DNA from: Bacillota bacterium
GTDB lineage: Bacteria > Bacillota > Clostridia > Tissierellales > MES13
Direction of reading: 5' to 3'
Assembly (NCBI GenBank): GCA_009711765.1
Contig: VEND01000073.1
Location: forward strand, 1 to 60,155
DNA length: 60,155 bases
Part shown: in pieces, positions 1 through 7,775 of the stretch
Numbering within the stretch: position 1 is the stretch's first letter
How the letters are laid out: every line of letters starts with the position of its first letter
Position numbers and translations under genes: made by a program
Notes under the pieces: generated by a model
Told to the model about the DNA's origin: nothing
Databases searched by the model: none
What the model saw: only the letters and a program-made list of their open reading frames with translations

Positions 1-33
1 ATTAAGGTTCTGTCAAAGGACCTAAAAAGTATA

Positions 34-144
34 CTACCTGGATTTTGACAGGTTCTTATAATACTTATATAATTTTAAATCTTCCCAAAGCTCCCTGGGG
101 ATTCTATGCCCTTTTTTACGCTTAAACTTAAATAAAATTTGACT
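34..144 (-). pseudogene. possible transposase C-terminal remnant
   Basis: An open frame of 36 codons on the minus strand ends at a TAG (36..34). It encodes a basic, aromatic-rich tail (…KGHRIPRELWEDLKLYKYY…) that resembles the C-terminus of some clostridial transposases. It has no start codon or ribosome site, and the frame is closed upstream by a TAA at 147..145. Just outside it, GTCAAA (12-17) and TTTTGAC (43-49) form a small inverted pair that could be part of an element end. The family assignment is from memory of similar tails and is weak. Confidence 0.3.
45..73 (+). promoter_or_regulatory. sigma-A-like promoter, no evident target
   Basis: TTGACA (45-50), a 17-base spacer and TATAAT (68-73) match the vegetative consensus exactly on the plus strand. 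No plus-strand gene follows until 1160. A transcript from here would run antisense to the two T-box leaders. It may be chance in AT-rich DNA or an outward promoter of an old insertion element. Confidence 0.3.
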
Positions 145-290
145 TTAGAGTACCAATTTTGCTAATCTTAAAATAAATACAATTTTAAAAATTATTTTTT
201 GGTGTTTATTTACCATTTATTGGATGTTTTCATTCTTTATTTAACGGAATCTTTTATATTTTCTCTTAGTTTTTTTTAGTTTATTAACAT

Positions 291-541
291 AAAAAACCTC
301 GCCCTTATATATAAGGACGAGGTGAATCTCCCCGCGGTACCACCTTAGTTTATTTTTGTATTTAAACAAAAACCACTCTAGATAAATTATCATTGCCTAT
401 AATGGGGCAAACCATTATCTTTTACTTAATTTCAAAGACACTGCTCAGGAGTGAGTAGCATTTTATTTCAGTATCGGTTTGCAGCGACCACCGACTCTCT
501 GTAACTGTACTTTAAAATGCGCTCTCCTTCAACGCTTTAAT
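291..541 (-). promoter_or_regulatory. T-box leader, leucine type (gene-proximal copy)
   Basis: Read on the minus strand, this is a complete T-box leader. It has the GAAGGAGAG 5' base of Stem I, the AGAGAG bulge, and the CTCCTGAGC 3' end. The T-box core AAGGTGGTACCGCGG follows, then a terminator with stem CCTCG…CGAGG and a T-run ending near 291. The specifier loop reads TACTCA between the GCATTTTA/TAAAATGC helix and the basal GGAG/CTCC helix. The triplet followed by the conserved purine is CTC, hence leucine. No gene starts in the 290 bases downstream within the window. Confidence 0.9.
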
Positions 542-553
542 TTTTGATTATAG

Positions 554-582
554 ATTTTAACAGTTTAAAGTATTCTTGTCAA
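554..582 (-). promoter_or_regulatory. promoter of proximal T-box leader
   Basis: On the minus strand, TTGACA (582..577), a 17-base spacer and TAAAAT (559..554) lie just upstream of the T-box at 541. This copy therefore has its own start independent of the distal leader. Confidence 0.7.
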
Positions 583-655
583 TAATATTTTTAAATATTT
601 TGAATATTCTTAATTTTGTATATTTATACTTTCATCTATCGCTTTCATGTAAAAT

Positions 656-903
656 AAAAACTTCGTCCTATTAAATAAGGACGAAGTTTATTTTCTCCGC
701 GGTACCACCTTAATAGTTTTTACTCATATGTAAAAACCTCTCTGTTATAACCATTACCTCTAATGGGGGCAAGCCATTGTCTTCTACTTTATTTCAAAGA
801 CACTGCTCAGGAGTGAGTAACATTTTACTACAGTATCGGTTTGCAGCGACCACCGACTCTCTGTAACTGCACTTGTAAAACGTGCTCTCCTTCAACGCTT
901 TAT
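656..903 (-). promoter_or_regulatory. T-box leader, leucine type (distal copy)
   Basis: This is a second full T-box leader, nearly identical to the copy at 291-541 across Stem I, the AGAGAG bulge, the CTCCTGAGC end and the GGTGGTACCGCGG core. It ends in its own terminator (arms CTTCGTCCT and AGGACGAAG, near 661-685, with a T-run). The specifier loop again reads TACTCA, giving CTC (Leu). The Stem II/III region differs more, so the copies have diverged somewhat since duplication. Confidence 0.9.
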
Positions 904-920
904 TTTTTTAATTTGATATG

Positions 921-949
921 ATTCTAACAGATAAAAATTCTACTGTCAA
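921..949 (-). promoter_or_regulatory. promoter of distal T-box leader
   Basis: On the minus strand, TTGACA (949..944), a 17-base spacer and TAGAAT (926..921) lie about 20 bases upstream of the distal T-box. Confidence 0.7.
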
Positions 950-1035
950 TACTTTTTTTCATATTTATTAAAAATGTGTAACAACTCAAAAAAGTTTTAT
1001 AAATAAAACGTCGTTTGTATAAATATATTTTTGTG

Positions 1036-1050
1036 AATTTTCATAAAAAC
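1036..1050 (+). promoter_or_regulatory. candidate CodY box upstream of ilvB
   Basis: AATTTTCATAAAAAC matches 12 of 15 positions of the Firmicute CodY motif AATTTTCWGAAAATT. It abuts the -35 of the ilvB promoter. CodY control of ilv genes is well known in Firmicutes; its use here is inference. Confidence 0.45.
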
Positions 1051-1052
1051 AT

Positions 1053-1082
1053 TTGACATTTGTATTTATATTTTGTTAAAAT
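1053..1082 (+). promoter_or_regulatory. ilvB promoter
   Basis: TTGACA (1053-1058) and TAAAAT (1077-1082) are separated by 18 bases. This leaves a leader of about 70 bases before ilvB with no T-box on the coding strand. Confidence 0.65.
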
Positions 1083-1159
1083 ACATCAAACTCTTTATTA
1101 CAAAATCGACATAAAATATTTACATAGGATTTTAAAATTTTTTTCAAAAGGAGGATTTT

Positions 1160-2779
1160 ATGAAGGTTACGGATGCTATTATTAAATGTTTAGAAAAAGA
1201 AAAAATCGATACAATCTTTGGTTATCCAGGTGGTGCAGTACTTCCGTTTTATGAATCTTTAAGAAATTCTGATATAAACCATATATTAGTACGTAATGAA
1301 CAATCTGCTGCACACAGTGCTAGTGGATATGCAAGGGCAAGTGGCAAAGTAGGTGTTTGTATAGCTACTTCTGGTCCTGGGGCTACAAATTTAATTACTG
1401 GAATTGCTACAGCGTATATGGATTCTATACCTATTGTCATACTTACAGGACAAGTTAATTCAACATCAATTGGTAAAGATGTATTTCAAGAGGCAGATAT
1501 TCTAGGAGCAACAGAACCCTTTACTAAACATAATTATTTAGTGAAAAATTCTAAAGATATACCAAAAATTTTAAAAGAAGCATTCCATATAGCTTCAACT
1601 GGAAGACCAGGCCCTGTTTTAATAGATATACCCTTAGATATCCAGAAACAGGATATTAAATTTAAGTATCCTAAAGATGTTAATATAATTGGTTATAAAC
1701 CTACTTACCAAGGTCATAAGGGACAAATTAAGAAAGCGTTATCTAAATTAAAAGAAAGTAAAAAACCTCTGATTTGTGTAGGTGGAGGTATAATTTGTGC
1801 TAAAGCTAGTAAAGAATTACAAAATTTTTCACAAAAGGCTAAAATACCTGTAGTGCATACATTAATGGGGATAGGTGCTTTAGCTACAAATTCGCCTTAT
1901 TATGTTGGGATGGTCGGTTCCCATGGACATAATCATTCAAATAATGTAGTAATGGAAGCTGATTTATTAATGATCATTGGTGCTAGAGTAGCTGATAGAG
2001 CAACTGCTGGTTTTAATCTAATTGAGGAAAAAACTGCAATAATTCATATAGATATAGATCCTGCAGAAATAGGTAAAAATTTATCAACTACAATTCCTGT
2101 TGTAGGGGATGCAAAGAATATCTTAAAAGAATTAATAAAAGAGATAACCCCCTTAGATACTGATGAATGGATTGGTAAAATAAATACTTTAAAAGAAAAG
2201 AAGAATAAAGAGATTTCTTGTTTTAATAATTTTGTTAATCCTAAAAATGCTTTGAAATTATTATCTAAATTAACAAGTGAAAACACTATAATTACAGCAG
2301 ATGTAGGCCAAAATCAAATATGGGCTGCTCGTAATTTTGAAATTAAAGAAAATAGAAAGTATTTAACTTCAGGTGGTTTAGGTACAATGGGATATAGTCT
2401 ACCTGCAGCTATAGGTGCTAAATTAGCTTCACCACAGAAGAAAGTTATAAGTGTCATTGGTGATGGAGGTTTACAAATGCTATTAAGCGAATTAGGTACC
2501 TTATCTGAAAACAAATTAAATATAATTATATTATTATTTAATAATAATAGGCTAGGAATGGTAAAAGAACTTCAAGATTTTCATTACGGAAAAAATAAAA
2601 ATTATGCAGTTAAATTTGAATTAAATCCTGACTTTGTTAAAATAGCTGAAGCTTATGGATTAGAAGCAAAAAAGATAAGTTCTGACAAAGATTTTGAAAA
2701 AGCTATTAAAAATTCTCTTAAAAATAATAGAGGATGTTTATTAGAATGTATAATAGAACCTAATTTTAATACTCTTTAG
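1160..2779 (+). CDS. ilvB: acetolactate synthase large (catalytic) subunit
   Basis: This ThDP-dependent enzyme joins two pyruvates to acetolactate, or pyruvate and 2-ketobutyrate to acetohydroxybutyrate. It is the first common step of branched-chain amino-acid synthesis. At 539 aa it is close to usual IlvB length. The N-terminal pyrimidine-binding domain carries GYPGGAVLPFYE and the catalytic glutamate E47 in VRNEQSA. The C-terminal domain shows the ThDP/Mg motif GDGGLQM followed by the NNN segment. The start is fixed by AAAGGAGG seven bases before ATG. ilvN follows after three bases, so the pair is an anabolic AHAS rather than a stand-alone AlsS. A plain sigma-A promoter and a candidate CodY box precede it, while the nearby T-boxes point the other way. 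Confidence 0.95.
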   Translation: MKVTDAIIKCLEKEKIDTIFGYPGGAVLPFYESLRNSDINHILVRNEQSAAHSASGYARASGKVGVCIATSGPGATNLITGIATAYMDSIPIVILTGQVNSTSIGKDVFQEADILGATEPFTKHNYLVKNSKDIPKILKEAFHIASTGRPGPVLIDIPLDIQKQDIKFKYPKDVNIIGYKPTYQGHKGQIKKALSKLKESKKPLICVGGGIICAKASKELQNFSQKAKIPVVHTLMGIGALATNSPYYVGMVGSHGHNHSNNVVMEADLLMIIGARVADRATAGFNLIEEKTAIIHIDIDPAEIGKNLSTTIPVVGDAKNILKELIKEITPLDTDEWIGKINTLKEKKNKEISCFNNFVNPKNALKLLSKLTSENTIITADVGQNQIWAARNFEIKENRKYLTSGGLGTMGYSLPAAIGAKLASPQKKVISVIGDGGLQMLLSELGTLSENKLNIIILLFNNNRLGMVKELQDFHYGKNKNYAVKFELNPDFVKIAEAYGLEAKKISSDKDFEKAIKNSLKNNRGCLLECIIEPNFNTL

Positions 2780-2782
2780 GAG

Positions 2783-3283
2783 GTGATTACTATCTCTAGA
2801 TATGTATTATCAGTTCTAGTTGAAAACTATTCAGGAGTTTTAAGTAAAATAGCTGGATTATTTAGCCGTAGAGGTTATAATATAAACAGTTTATCTGTCG
2901 GTGAAACTGAAAACCCTAAAATATCTAGAATGACAATTACTGTAGATTGTGATATACACATATTAGAACAGATAGTTAAGCAATTGAATAAATTGATTAA
3001 TGTAATTAAAGTTATTGAATTAAAACCTGAAAACTCAGTTTACAGAGAACTTGTATTAGTCAAATTAAAGGTAAATTTCATGCAAAGAGCTTCTATAAAT
3101 GAAACAGTTAATATCTTTAGAGGGAAAATAATTGATATATCAAATAAAACTGTTACAATCGAGATAACAGGAGATACAGAAAAACTTTCTGCTTTTATAA
3201 ATCTTATAGAACCCTATGGAATAATAGAATTAGTCCGAACAGGTTTTACAGGCCTTGAAAGAGGAGATAATAAAATAAAGTAA
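2783..3283 (+). CDS. ilvN: acetolactate synthase small (regulatory) subunit
   Basis: This is the regulatory partner of IlvB, giving the holoenzyme full activity and valine feedback sensitivity. At up to 166 aa it has the usual length. An N-terminal ACT domain begins VLSVLVENYSGVLSKIAGLF with the RRGYNI segment, and the C-terminal half is the small-subunit partner domain. The start is odd. The GTG at 2783 that gives this length lies inside the AGGAGG ribosome site (2778-2783). No in-frame ATG, GTG or TTG follows at proper spacing, but an in-frame ATC at 2792 sits 8 bases after AGGAGG, and homologues begin just before VLSVLVEN. Initiation at 2792 on AUC is therefore possible. It is translationally coupled to ilvB. 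Confidence 0.93.
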   Translation: MITISRYVLSVLVENYSGVLSKIAGLFSRRGYNINSLSVGETENPKISRMTITVDCDIHILEQIVKQLNKLINVIKVIELKPENSVYRELVLVKLKVNFMQRASINETVNIFRGKIIDISNKTVTIEITGDTEKLSAFINLIEPYGIIELVRTGFTGLERGDNKIK

Positions 3284-3514
3284 TATTAATGTTTAGTGTT
3301 AATAATTATTATTTATCATTTGAAAGCTTCCAGATAAATAGTAAAATGAAAATTTAAAATATTTTAAATTAAAAATTCTTTTAATAAATGATTTTAAATT
3401 AATATATTATCTTAATCTATTAATTTTTTCAATAGCTTCTATAGTCCAAAACTTTATATCTCTGATATACCCAAATTTAAGTATAAGTATAATAACATAA
3501 TTAACCAATAACAC

Positions 3515-3550
3515 AAAGAACAAGTTGAGTACAAACTCAACTTGTTCTTT
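3515..3550. terminator. bidirectional terminator, ilvN / ABC importer
   Basis: A 16-bp perfect hairpin (3515-3530 with 3535-3550, 4-base loop) lies between the convergent ilvBN and ABC-importer operons, with T-rich flanks on both sides. The 270-base gap 3284-3555 holds nothing else recognisable. Confidence 0.75.
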
Positions 3551-3555
3551 ATGTT

Positions 3556-4539
3556 TTATTCATTTTCTAAGTAAGTAATATTATCTCCATGTGGTTTTTC
3601 AATTGATAATGCTCTTAATGAATCTTCATTTATAAATATTTCTGTTTTTTCTGGCAAACCTACAGACATTTTAGATATATCTTCCCCATTTAATACTTTA
3701 ACAGCCATTTCCCCTGTTTTATATCCAAGTTTATAATAATCTATTCCTTGTGTAGCTAAAGCTCCTTTTTTCACTGATCCTTTTTCTGAAGCTATAATTG
3801 GAATATTTCCTTCTATTGTTTTTTGAACTATGATTGGCATTGATGATACAACTAATTGATCAGTAGGAGCATATAATACATCTACTTTTTTAGTTAAACT
3901 ACCTATAGCTTGGCTAACTTCGTTAGTACTAGTAACTCCTGCTTCTATAACTTCATATCCTTGTTTTTTTGAGACTTCTTTTAATTGGTCAACTAATATT
4001 TCTGAATTTATTTCACTTGTATTATATAAAACACCTATTTTTTTAGCATCTGGCATCAAAAGCTTTATTAATTCTAATTGTTTTTCAACAGGAATATAAT
4101 CTGAAGTACCTGTTACATTTGTATTAGGTTCTTTTAGAGACTTTACTAATCCAGCGGCAATAGGGTCTGTAACTGCACTAATCATAATAGGTATATCCTT
4201 AGTTGAGTTATAAGCACCTTGAGCTGATGGTGTTGAAATTGCAAATATCATATCTTTCTTTCTAGTTGTAAAATTTTTAGCTATTGTCTGAGTGTTTTTT
4301 ATATCCCCTTGGGCATTCTGATAATCAATTTCTACATTTTCTCCATCTATATATCCATTATCCTCAAGAGCCTTTATAAAACCTTCTCTATTTTTATCTA
4401 AAACTTCAAACTCCACAATTTGTGATATACCTATTTTTATTTTTTCATCTGTATTATTCTTATTAGCGCATCCTGTTAAAACTGTGACCCCTATTAAAAT
4501 CATTACTAATACTTTTTTTATTAACTTTCCTTTTTCCAT
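3556..4539 (-). CDS. ABC transporter substrate-binding lipoprotein (TrpX-like, ABC_sub_bind family)
   Basis: This is an extracytoplasmic solute receptor of 327 aa. The N-terminus is a lipoprotein signal: basic MEKGKLIKK, a hydrophobic stretch, and the lipobox LTGC with the modified cysteine at about residue 24. The mature part starts KIKIGISQIVEFEVLD and follows the ABC_sub_bind (PF04392) pattern with two lobes. This family includes predicted tryptophan/tyrosine receptors (TrpX) often found with T-boxes. It is the last gene of a permease-ATPase-receptor operon, and AAGGAGG precedes its ATG. The substrate is not shown by the sequence; the Phe-rich leader peptide upstream makes an aromatic amino acid plausible. 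Confidence 0.85.
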   Translation of the reverse strand: MEKGKLIKKVLVMILIGVTVLTGCANKNNTDEKIKIGISQIVEFEVLDKNREGFIKALEDNGYIDGENVEIDYQNAQGDIKNTQTIAKNFTTRKKDMIFAISTPSAQGAYNSTKDIPIMISAVTDPIAAGLVKSLKEPNTNVTGTSDYIPVEKQLELIKLLMPDAKKIGVLYNTSEINSEILVDQLKEVSKKQGYEVIEAGVTSTNEVSQAIGSLTKKVDVLYAPTDQLVVSSMPIIVQKTIEGNIPIIASEKGSVKKGALATQGIDYYKLGYKTGEMAVKVLNGEDISKMSVGLPEKTEIFINEDSLRALSIEKPHGDNITYLENE

Positions 4540-4557
4540 CTTAATTCCTCCTTTGTT

Positions 4558-5313
4558 TTATACAGCATATTCAAATTTTTTCAATATATTTTCAATAGTT
4601 ATTTCTTTTTTTTCCTTTCTATTAGCATCTAAGATGATTTTTCCTTTGTGTAGCATTATAAGTCTATTTCCATAGTTAAGGGCATGCCTTAAATTATGGG
4701 TTACCATTAAAGTTGTAATTTCTTTTTTCTTTACAATATCTTTAGTTAATTCCATAATTTCATTAGATGTTTTTGGGTCTAAAGCTGCAGTATGTTCATC
4801 TAAAAGTAATACTTCAGGTTCTGATACTGTTGCCATTACAAGGGATAAAGCTTGCCTTTGTCCTCCAGATAAATACTTTACTTTTACATCTAAATATTTA
4901 TTTAAATCTAAAGAAATATTCTTAAGTAGATCTTCTAATGTTTCCTTTTTGTGTCGCAAACAACCTTTAAGGTTTAATAATTTATTTTTATTTAAAGCTA
5001 ATGATAAATTTTCCCTAACAGTCATTGTAGGACAAGTTCCAAGGGATGGATTTTGAAAAACCCTACTTATAATCTGAGTCCTTTTATGTTCAGGTAATGA
5101 CGTCAACTTCTTATTGCCTAATAAAACTTCTCCTTTACTTTCTTTTAAAACTCCTGAAATAATATTAAGCAAAGTAGATTTACCAGTACCATTACTTCCT
5201 ATAATACTAACAAAATCCCCCTTTTTTATATCCAAAGATAAATTATTAAATAATTTATTTTCACCCCCATAGGGATTATAAAAACTTTTAGATATACTTT
5301 TAATTTTCAACAT
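4558..5313 (-). CDS. ABC transporter ATP-binding protein (TrpZ-like)
   Basis: This is the cytoplasmic ATPase of the importer. It has Walker A GSNGTGKST near residue 40, the signature LSGGQRQAL, Walker B VLLLDEHTAALDP and the switch histidine in VTHNLRHAL. It was placed at the ATG at 5313 (251 aa) because AGGAGG lies 8 bases before it; an upstream GTG at 5322 falls inside that ribosome site. The DEHTAALDP form of Walker B is characteristic of the ATPases that pair with PF04392 receptors. The permease gene ends a few bases upstream. Confidence 0.88.
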   Translation of the reverse strand: MLKIKSISKSFYNPYGGENKLFNNLSLDIKKGDFVSIIGSNGTGKSTLLNIISGVLKESKGEVLLGNKKLTSLPEHKRTQIISRVFQNPSLGTCPTMTVRENLSLALNKNKLLNLKGCLRHKKETLEDLLKNISLDLNKYLDVKVKYLSGGQRQALSLVMATVSEPEVLLLDEHTAALDPKTSNEIMELTKDIVKKKEITTLMVTHNLRHALNYGNRLIMLHKGKIILDANRKEKKEITIENILKKFEYAV

Positions 5314-5326
5314 TTTTTTCACCTCC

Positions 5327-6181
5327 TTATAATGACACTTGTCTACTAGTTATTTGTGATTTAAATTTATCTATAGTAAAAAATAAGATAATAACAAACG
5401 AAGTAATAAACTTAATATCAGTAGCCTTTAATCCTAGATTAAAAGCTAATAATATAACTATTTGATACAAAATTGTCCCAATTATAATAACACTTGTTTC
5501 TTTTAAAAAATTAATCCTTTCAAATAATGATTTTCCTATAACTATAGAGGCAATCCCCAATATAAGACTTCCTATGCCCATAGATACATCTGAAAACCCT
5601 TGATATTGTGCCATTATATTTCCTGAAAAACAAACCAAACCATTCGATAGCATTAACCCTAATATTTTAATTTTACCAATTTCTATACCTAAAGACTTCA
5701 CCATTTGTGGATTATCTCCCACAGCCTTTAATGTATATCCTATACCTGTTTGAAAAAATTTATCTATTAATATTTTCATTATTAAAATAATACTAATTGA
5801 AATTATTAATGGAGATATATCTATTTTGAATAGATGTTTTTCATTAAATAAAGGAATATTAGCCCTCCCCATGATTCTTAAATTAATTGAATATAAAGCT
5901 AACATTACTAATATCCCAGAAAGTAAGTTTGAAACCTTTAACTTAACATGTAAGATTCCTGTAAATAAACCTGCTAGCATTCCTGCTATTAATGAAAATA
6001 AAGACCCCACCACTGGTGAAATTCCATATTTTAGTGAAATTGCTATAACAGCTCCTCCTAAAGCAAAACTACCATCCACTGATAAATCAGGAAAATCTAA
6101 AATCCTATAACTAATATAAATCCCTAATACCATTATTCCTAAAATTAAACTTTGTGTAATTACTCCTTCTAATACTTCCAT
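5327..6181 (-). CDS. ABC transporter permease (TrpY-like, LivH-type fold)
   Basis: This membrane subunit of the importer is about 284 aa with roughly eight hydrophobic segments. The conserved start LGIYISYRILDFPDLSVDGS and GYTLKAVGDNPQMVKSLGI are typical of permeases in the branched-chain amino-acid permease superfamily that accompany TrpX-type receptors. The ATG at 6181 was preferred: GGGGAG lies 8 bases upstream, whereas a TTG at 6187 is only 2-3 bases from it. It is the first gene of the operon, 56 bases after the second leader hairpin. Confidence 0.87.
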   Translation of the reverse strand: MEVLEGVITQSLILGIMVLGIYISYRILDFPDLSVDGSFALGGAVIAISLKYGISPVVGSLFSLIAGMLAGLFTGILHVKLKVSNLLSGILVMLALYSINLRIMGRANIPLFNEKHLFKIDISPLIISISIILIMKILIDKFFQTGIGYTLKAVGDNPQMVKSLGIEIGKIKILGLMLSNGLVCFSGNIMAQYQGFSDVSMGIGSLILGIASIVIGKSLFERINFLKETSVIIIGTILYQIVILLAFNLGLKATDIKFITSFVIILFFTIDKFKSQITSRQVSL

Positions 6182-6236
6182 TTTCAATTCTCCCCTCTAG
6201 TTTACTTTATTGTTTTAATGTTTTAAATAAATAAAG

Positions 6237-6427
6237 CCGCATGTTTTACCATGCGGACAATTTAAAAAGGCCACATAGAATTAATCTATATGGCCTCTTT
6301 CAAATACTTTATATAAATATGAAAACTTCTATATTATAGCCACATAGATATAAACCCTAAAATTTTTTTGAATCTTAGGGTTTATATCTATGTCAGTTAC
6401 TAGTGTTTAAACATAGCTACAAACCCT
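6237..6427 (-). promoter_or_regulatory. attenuator with alternative hairpins before the ABC importer
   Basis: In minus-strand order the leader holds these elements. Segment 1 (6427-6412) has AGGGTTT and CTATG. Segment 2 (6392-6375) can pair with 1 or, over a perfect 18 bp, with segment 3 (6360-6343). The distal end of 3 (ATCTATGTGGC, 6349-6339) can pair over 11 bp with the 5' arm (6294-6284) of an intrinsic terminator. That terminator is 6295-6269 (arms GGCCATATAGA/TCTATGTGGCC) followed by TTTTT. The distal end of 3 and the terminator's 3' arm share the same 10-base sequence, so they compete for one partner. A further hairpin (6256-6237, CCGCATG/CATGCGG) follows. Pairings 1:2 and 3:4 exclude termination; pairing 2:3 permits it. 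Confidence 0.75.
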
Positions 6428-6482
6428 ATCTAAATTGGCTACTAAAAAAGAATTGTACTTGTCTGTTATCTAAAGTTTTCAT
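6426..6482 (-). CDS. leader peptide of the ABC-importer attenuator
   Basis: This short frame encodes MKTLDNRQVQFFFSSQFR (18 aa) with a GAGGAG ribosome site 8 bases before ATG. Three consecutive Phe codons (TTC TTT TTT) occupy positions 11-13, with another at 17. Its TAG stop abuts segment 1 of the attenuator, so a ribosome at the stop would cover segment 1. A ribosome held at the Phe run would leave it free. It lies about 30 bases after a strong -10 box. It is too short for homology; the role is inferred from position and structure. Confidence 0.65.
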   Translation of the reverse strand: MKTLDNRQVQFFFSSQFR

Positions 6483-6512
6483 ATATATCTCTCCTCAAAT
6501 TTGTTAATACCG

Positions 6513-6541
6513 ATTATATTTAACTTTTAACACTAAGTCAA
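6513..6541 (-). promoter_or_regulatory. promoter of the attenuated ABC-importer operon
   Basis: TTGACT (6541..6536), a 17-base spacer and TATAAT (6518..6513) on the minus strand lie just before the leader-peptide ribosome site. Confidence 0.8.
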
Positions 6542-6690
6542 TAGAAATCTTTAAATTTTAAATCTTTAGTGAATCTTATCGAAGTTTTACAAAATATTTT
6601 TAAGGAAAATTAGATAATATGATTTTTAATAATTTTTTAACAAACTTCTTTCAAAATTTTATTTTTTAATGTATCATAATATTAGTGGTG

Positions 6691-6704
6691 TAGTGGTATC
6701 ACTA
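6691..6704. promoter_or_regulatory. small palindrome upstream of lplA
   Basis: TAGTG-gtat-CACTA (6691-6704) overlaps an 8-base near-direct repeat (TAGTGGTG/TAGTGGTA from 6683). It lies about 80 bases before lplA and could be an operator. The rest of 6542-6782 is AT-rich with no confident promoter. Confidence 0.25.
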
Positions 6705-6782
6705 TCTAACTTAAATAGTAAACATAAACCTATAATCTAAGCAATAATTTAATTTAATTTAAACTAACAAGGAGTGTTACAT

Positions 6783-7763
6783 ATGTTAATTGTAGAAAAT
6801 AATAGTACAAATCCATATTTTAATGTAGCTTCAGAAGAATATTTGTTAAAAAATATACATAATGATTGCTTCATGCTTTGGAGAAGTAACCCTTCAATTT
6901 TAGTAGGGAAACATCAAAATACCCTTTCTGAAATTAATATGGAATATATTAAAAATAATAAAATCCCTGTAATAAGAAGACTCTCTGGAGGAGGTACTGT
7001 CTTTAATGACTTAGGAAATATTAATTTCACATTTATTGTTAAAAATAAAGATAATTTTTATGATTTTAAATACTTTGCAAATCCTATTATTGAAGTTTTA
7101 AATAACATTGGCATAAATGCTTACTTTTCAGGAAGAAATGACATGGTAATTAATGAAAAGAAGTTTTCAGGCAATGCACAGTATAAGTATAAAAATAAAA
7201 TATTGCATCATGGGACATTATTATTTAATTCAAATATGAATGCTTTATCAGCTGCCATTAAATCTAGACCTGAAAAATTCAAAGGTAAAAGTATTAAGTC
7301 AGTTTCAAGTCGAGTTACAAACATAAGTGAACATTTAAAAACTTCTATATCTATTTTAGATTTTAAAAAGCTTATAGTCAATTATATTTTTAATAAATAT
7401 CCTAATGTAAATACATATCATTTTAACGAACAAGACAAAAAAGATATAAAAAATTTAGTGAAAAATAAATATTCAACTTGGGAATATAATTTTGGTAATT
7501 CTCCTAAATACTCTTTTAACACTGAAATAAAATATCCCAGTGGATTAGTACAAGCTTGTTTTAATGTGAAAAATGGAACTATGAAAAACGTTAGATTCTA
7601 TGGAGATTTCTTTAGTAGAGAAGATGTATGTGTCATAGAGAATTCATTAGAAGGTATTCCACATTCTGAAGAATCCATAAGAAAAAAATTATCAATATTT
7701 AAATTAGAAAACTATTTTCATAATTTAAATATTGATAACATAATAAAATTATTTTTTGATTAG
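6783..7763 (+). CDS. lplA: lipoate-protein ligase A
   Basis: This enzyme activates free lipoate with ATP and attaches it to the lysine of lipoyl domains, such as glycine-cleavage H protein or 2-oxoacid dehydrogenases. At 326 aa it is the usual length for the LplA type with a C-terminal accessory domain. The signature RRLSGGGTVFNDLGN is near residue 70, followed by NDMVINEKKFSGNAQ with the catalytic-site lysine and a HHGTLLF strand. The ATG at 6783 is eight bases after AAGGAG; an upstream in-frame GTG lies within that site. lipA follows in the same operon, so scavenged octanoate could be ligated and then thiolated. Confidence 0.93.
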   Translation: MLIVENNSTNPYFNVASEEYLLKNIHNDCFMLWRSNPSILVGKHQNTLSEINMEYIKNNKIPVIRRLSGGGTVFNDLGNINFTFIVKNKDNFYDFKYFANPIIEVLNNIGINAYFSGRNDMVINEKKFSGNAQYKYKNKILHHGTLLFNSNMNALSAAIKSRPEKFKGKSIKSVSSRVTNISEHLKTSISILDFKKLIVNYIFNKYPNVNTYHFNEQDKKDIKNLVKNKYSTWEYNFGNSPKYSFNTEIKYPSGLVQACFNVKNGTMKNVRFYGDFFSREDVCVIENSLEGIPHSEESIRKKLSIFKLENYFHNLNIDNIIKLFFD

Positions 7764-7775
7764 GAGGAGATTAAC

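Noticed and set aside
2044..2514. Minus-strand open frames of 66-80 codons inside ilvB
   Set aside because: They lie wholly within a clear coding gene in another frame, have no ribosome sites and show mirror-image composition.
4484..4675. Plus-strand frame across the importer receptor/ATPase junction
   Set aside because: Antisense shadow of two well-supported minus genes; no ribosome site.
6188..6541. T-box before the TrpXYZ-like importer
   Set aside because: No GGTGGNACCGCG core or Stem I motifs are present; the leader peptide and competing hairpins explain the region better.
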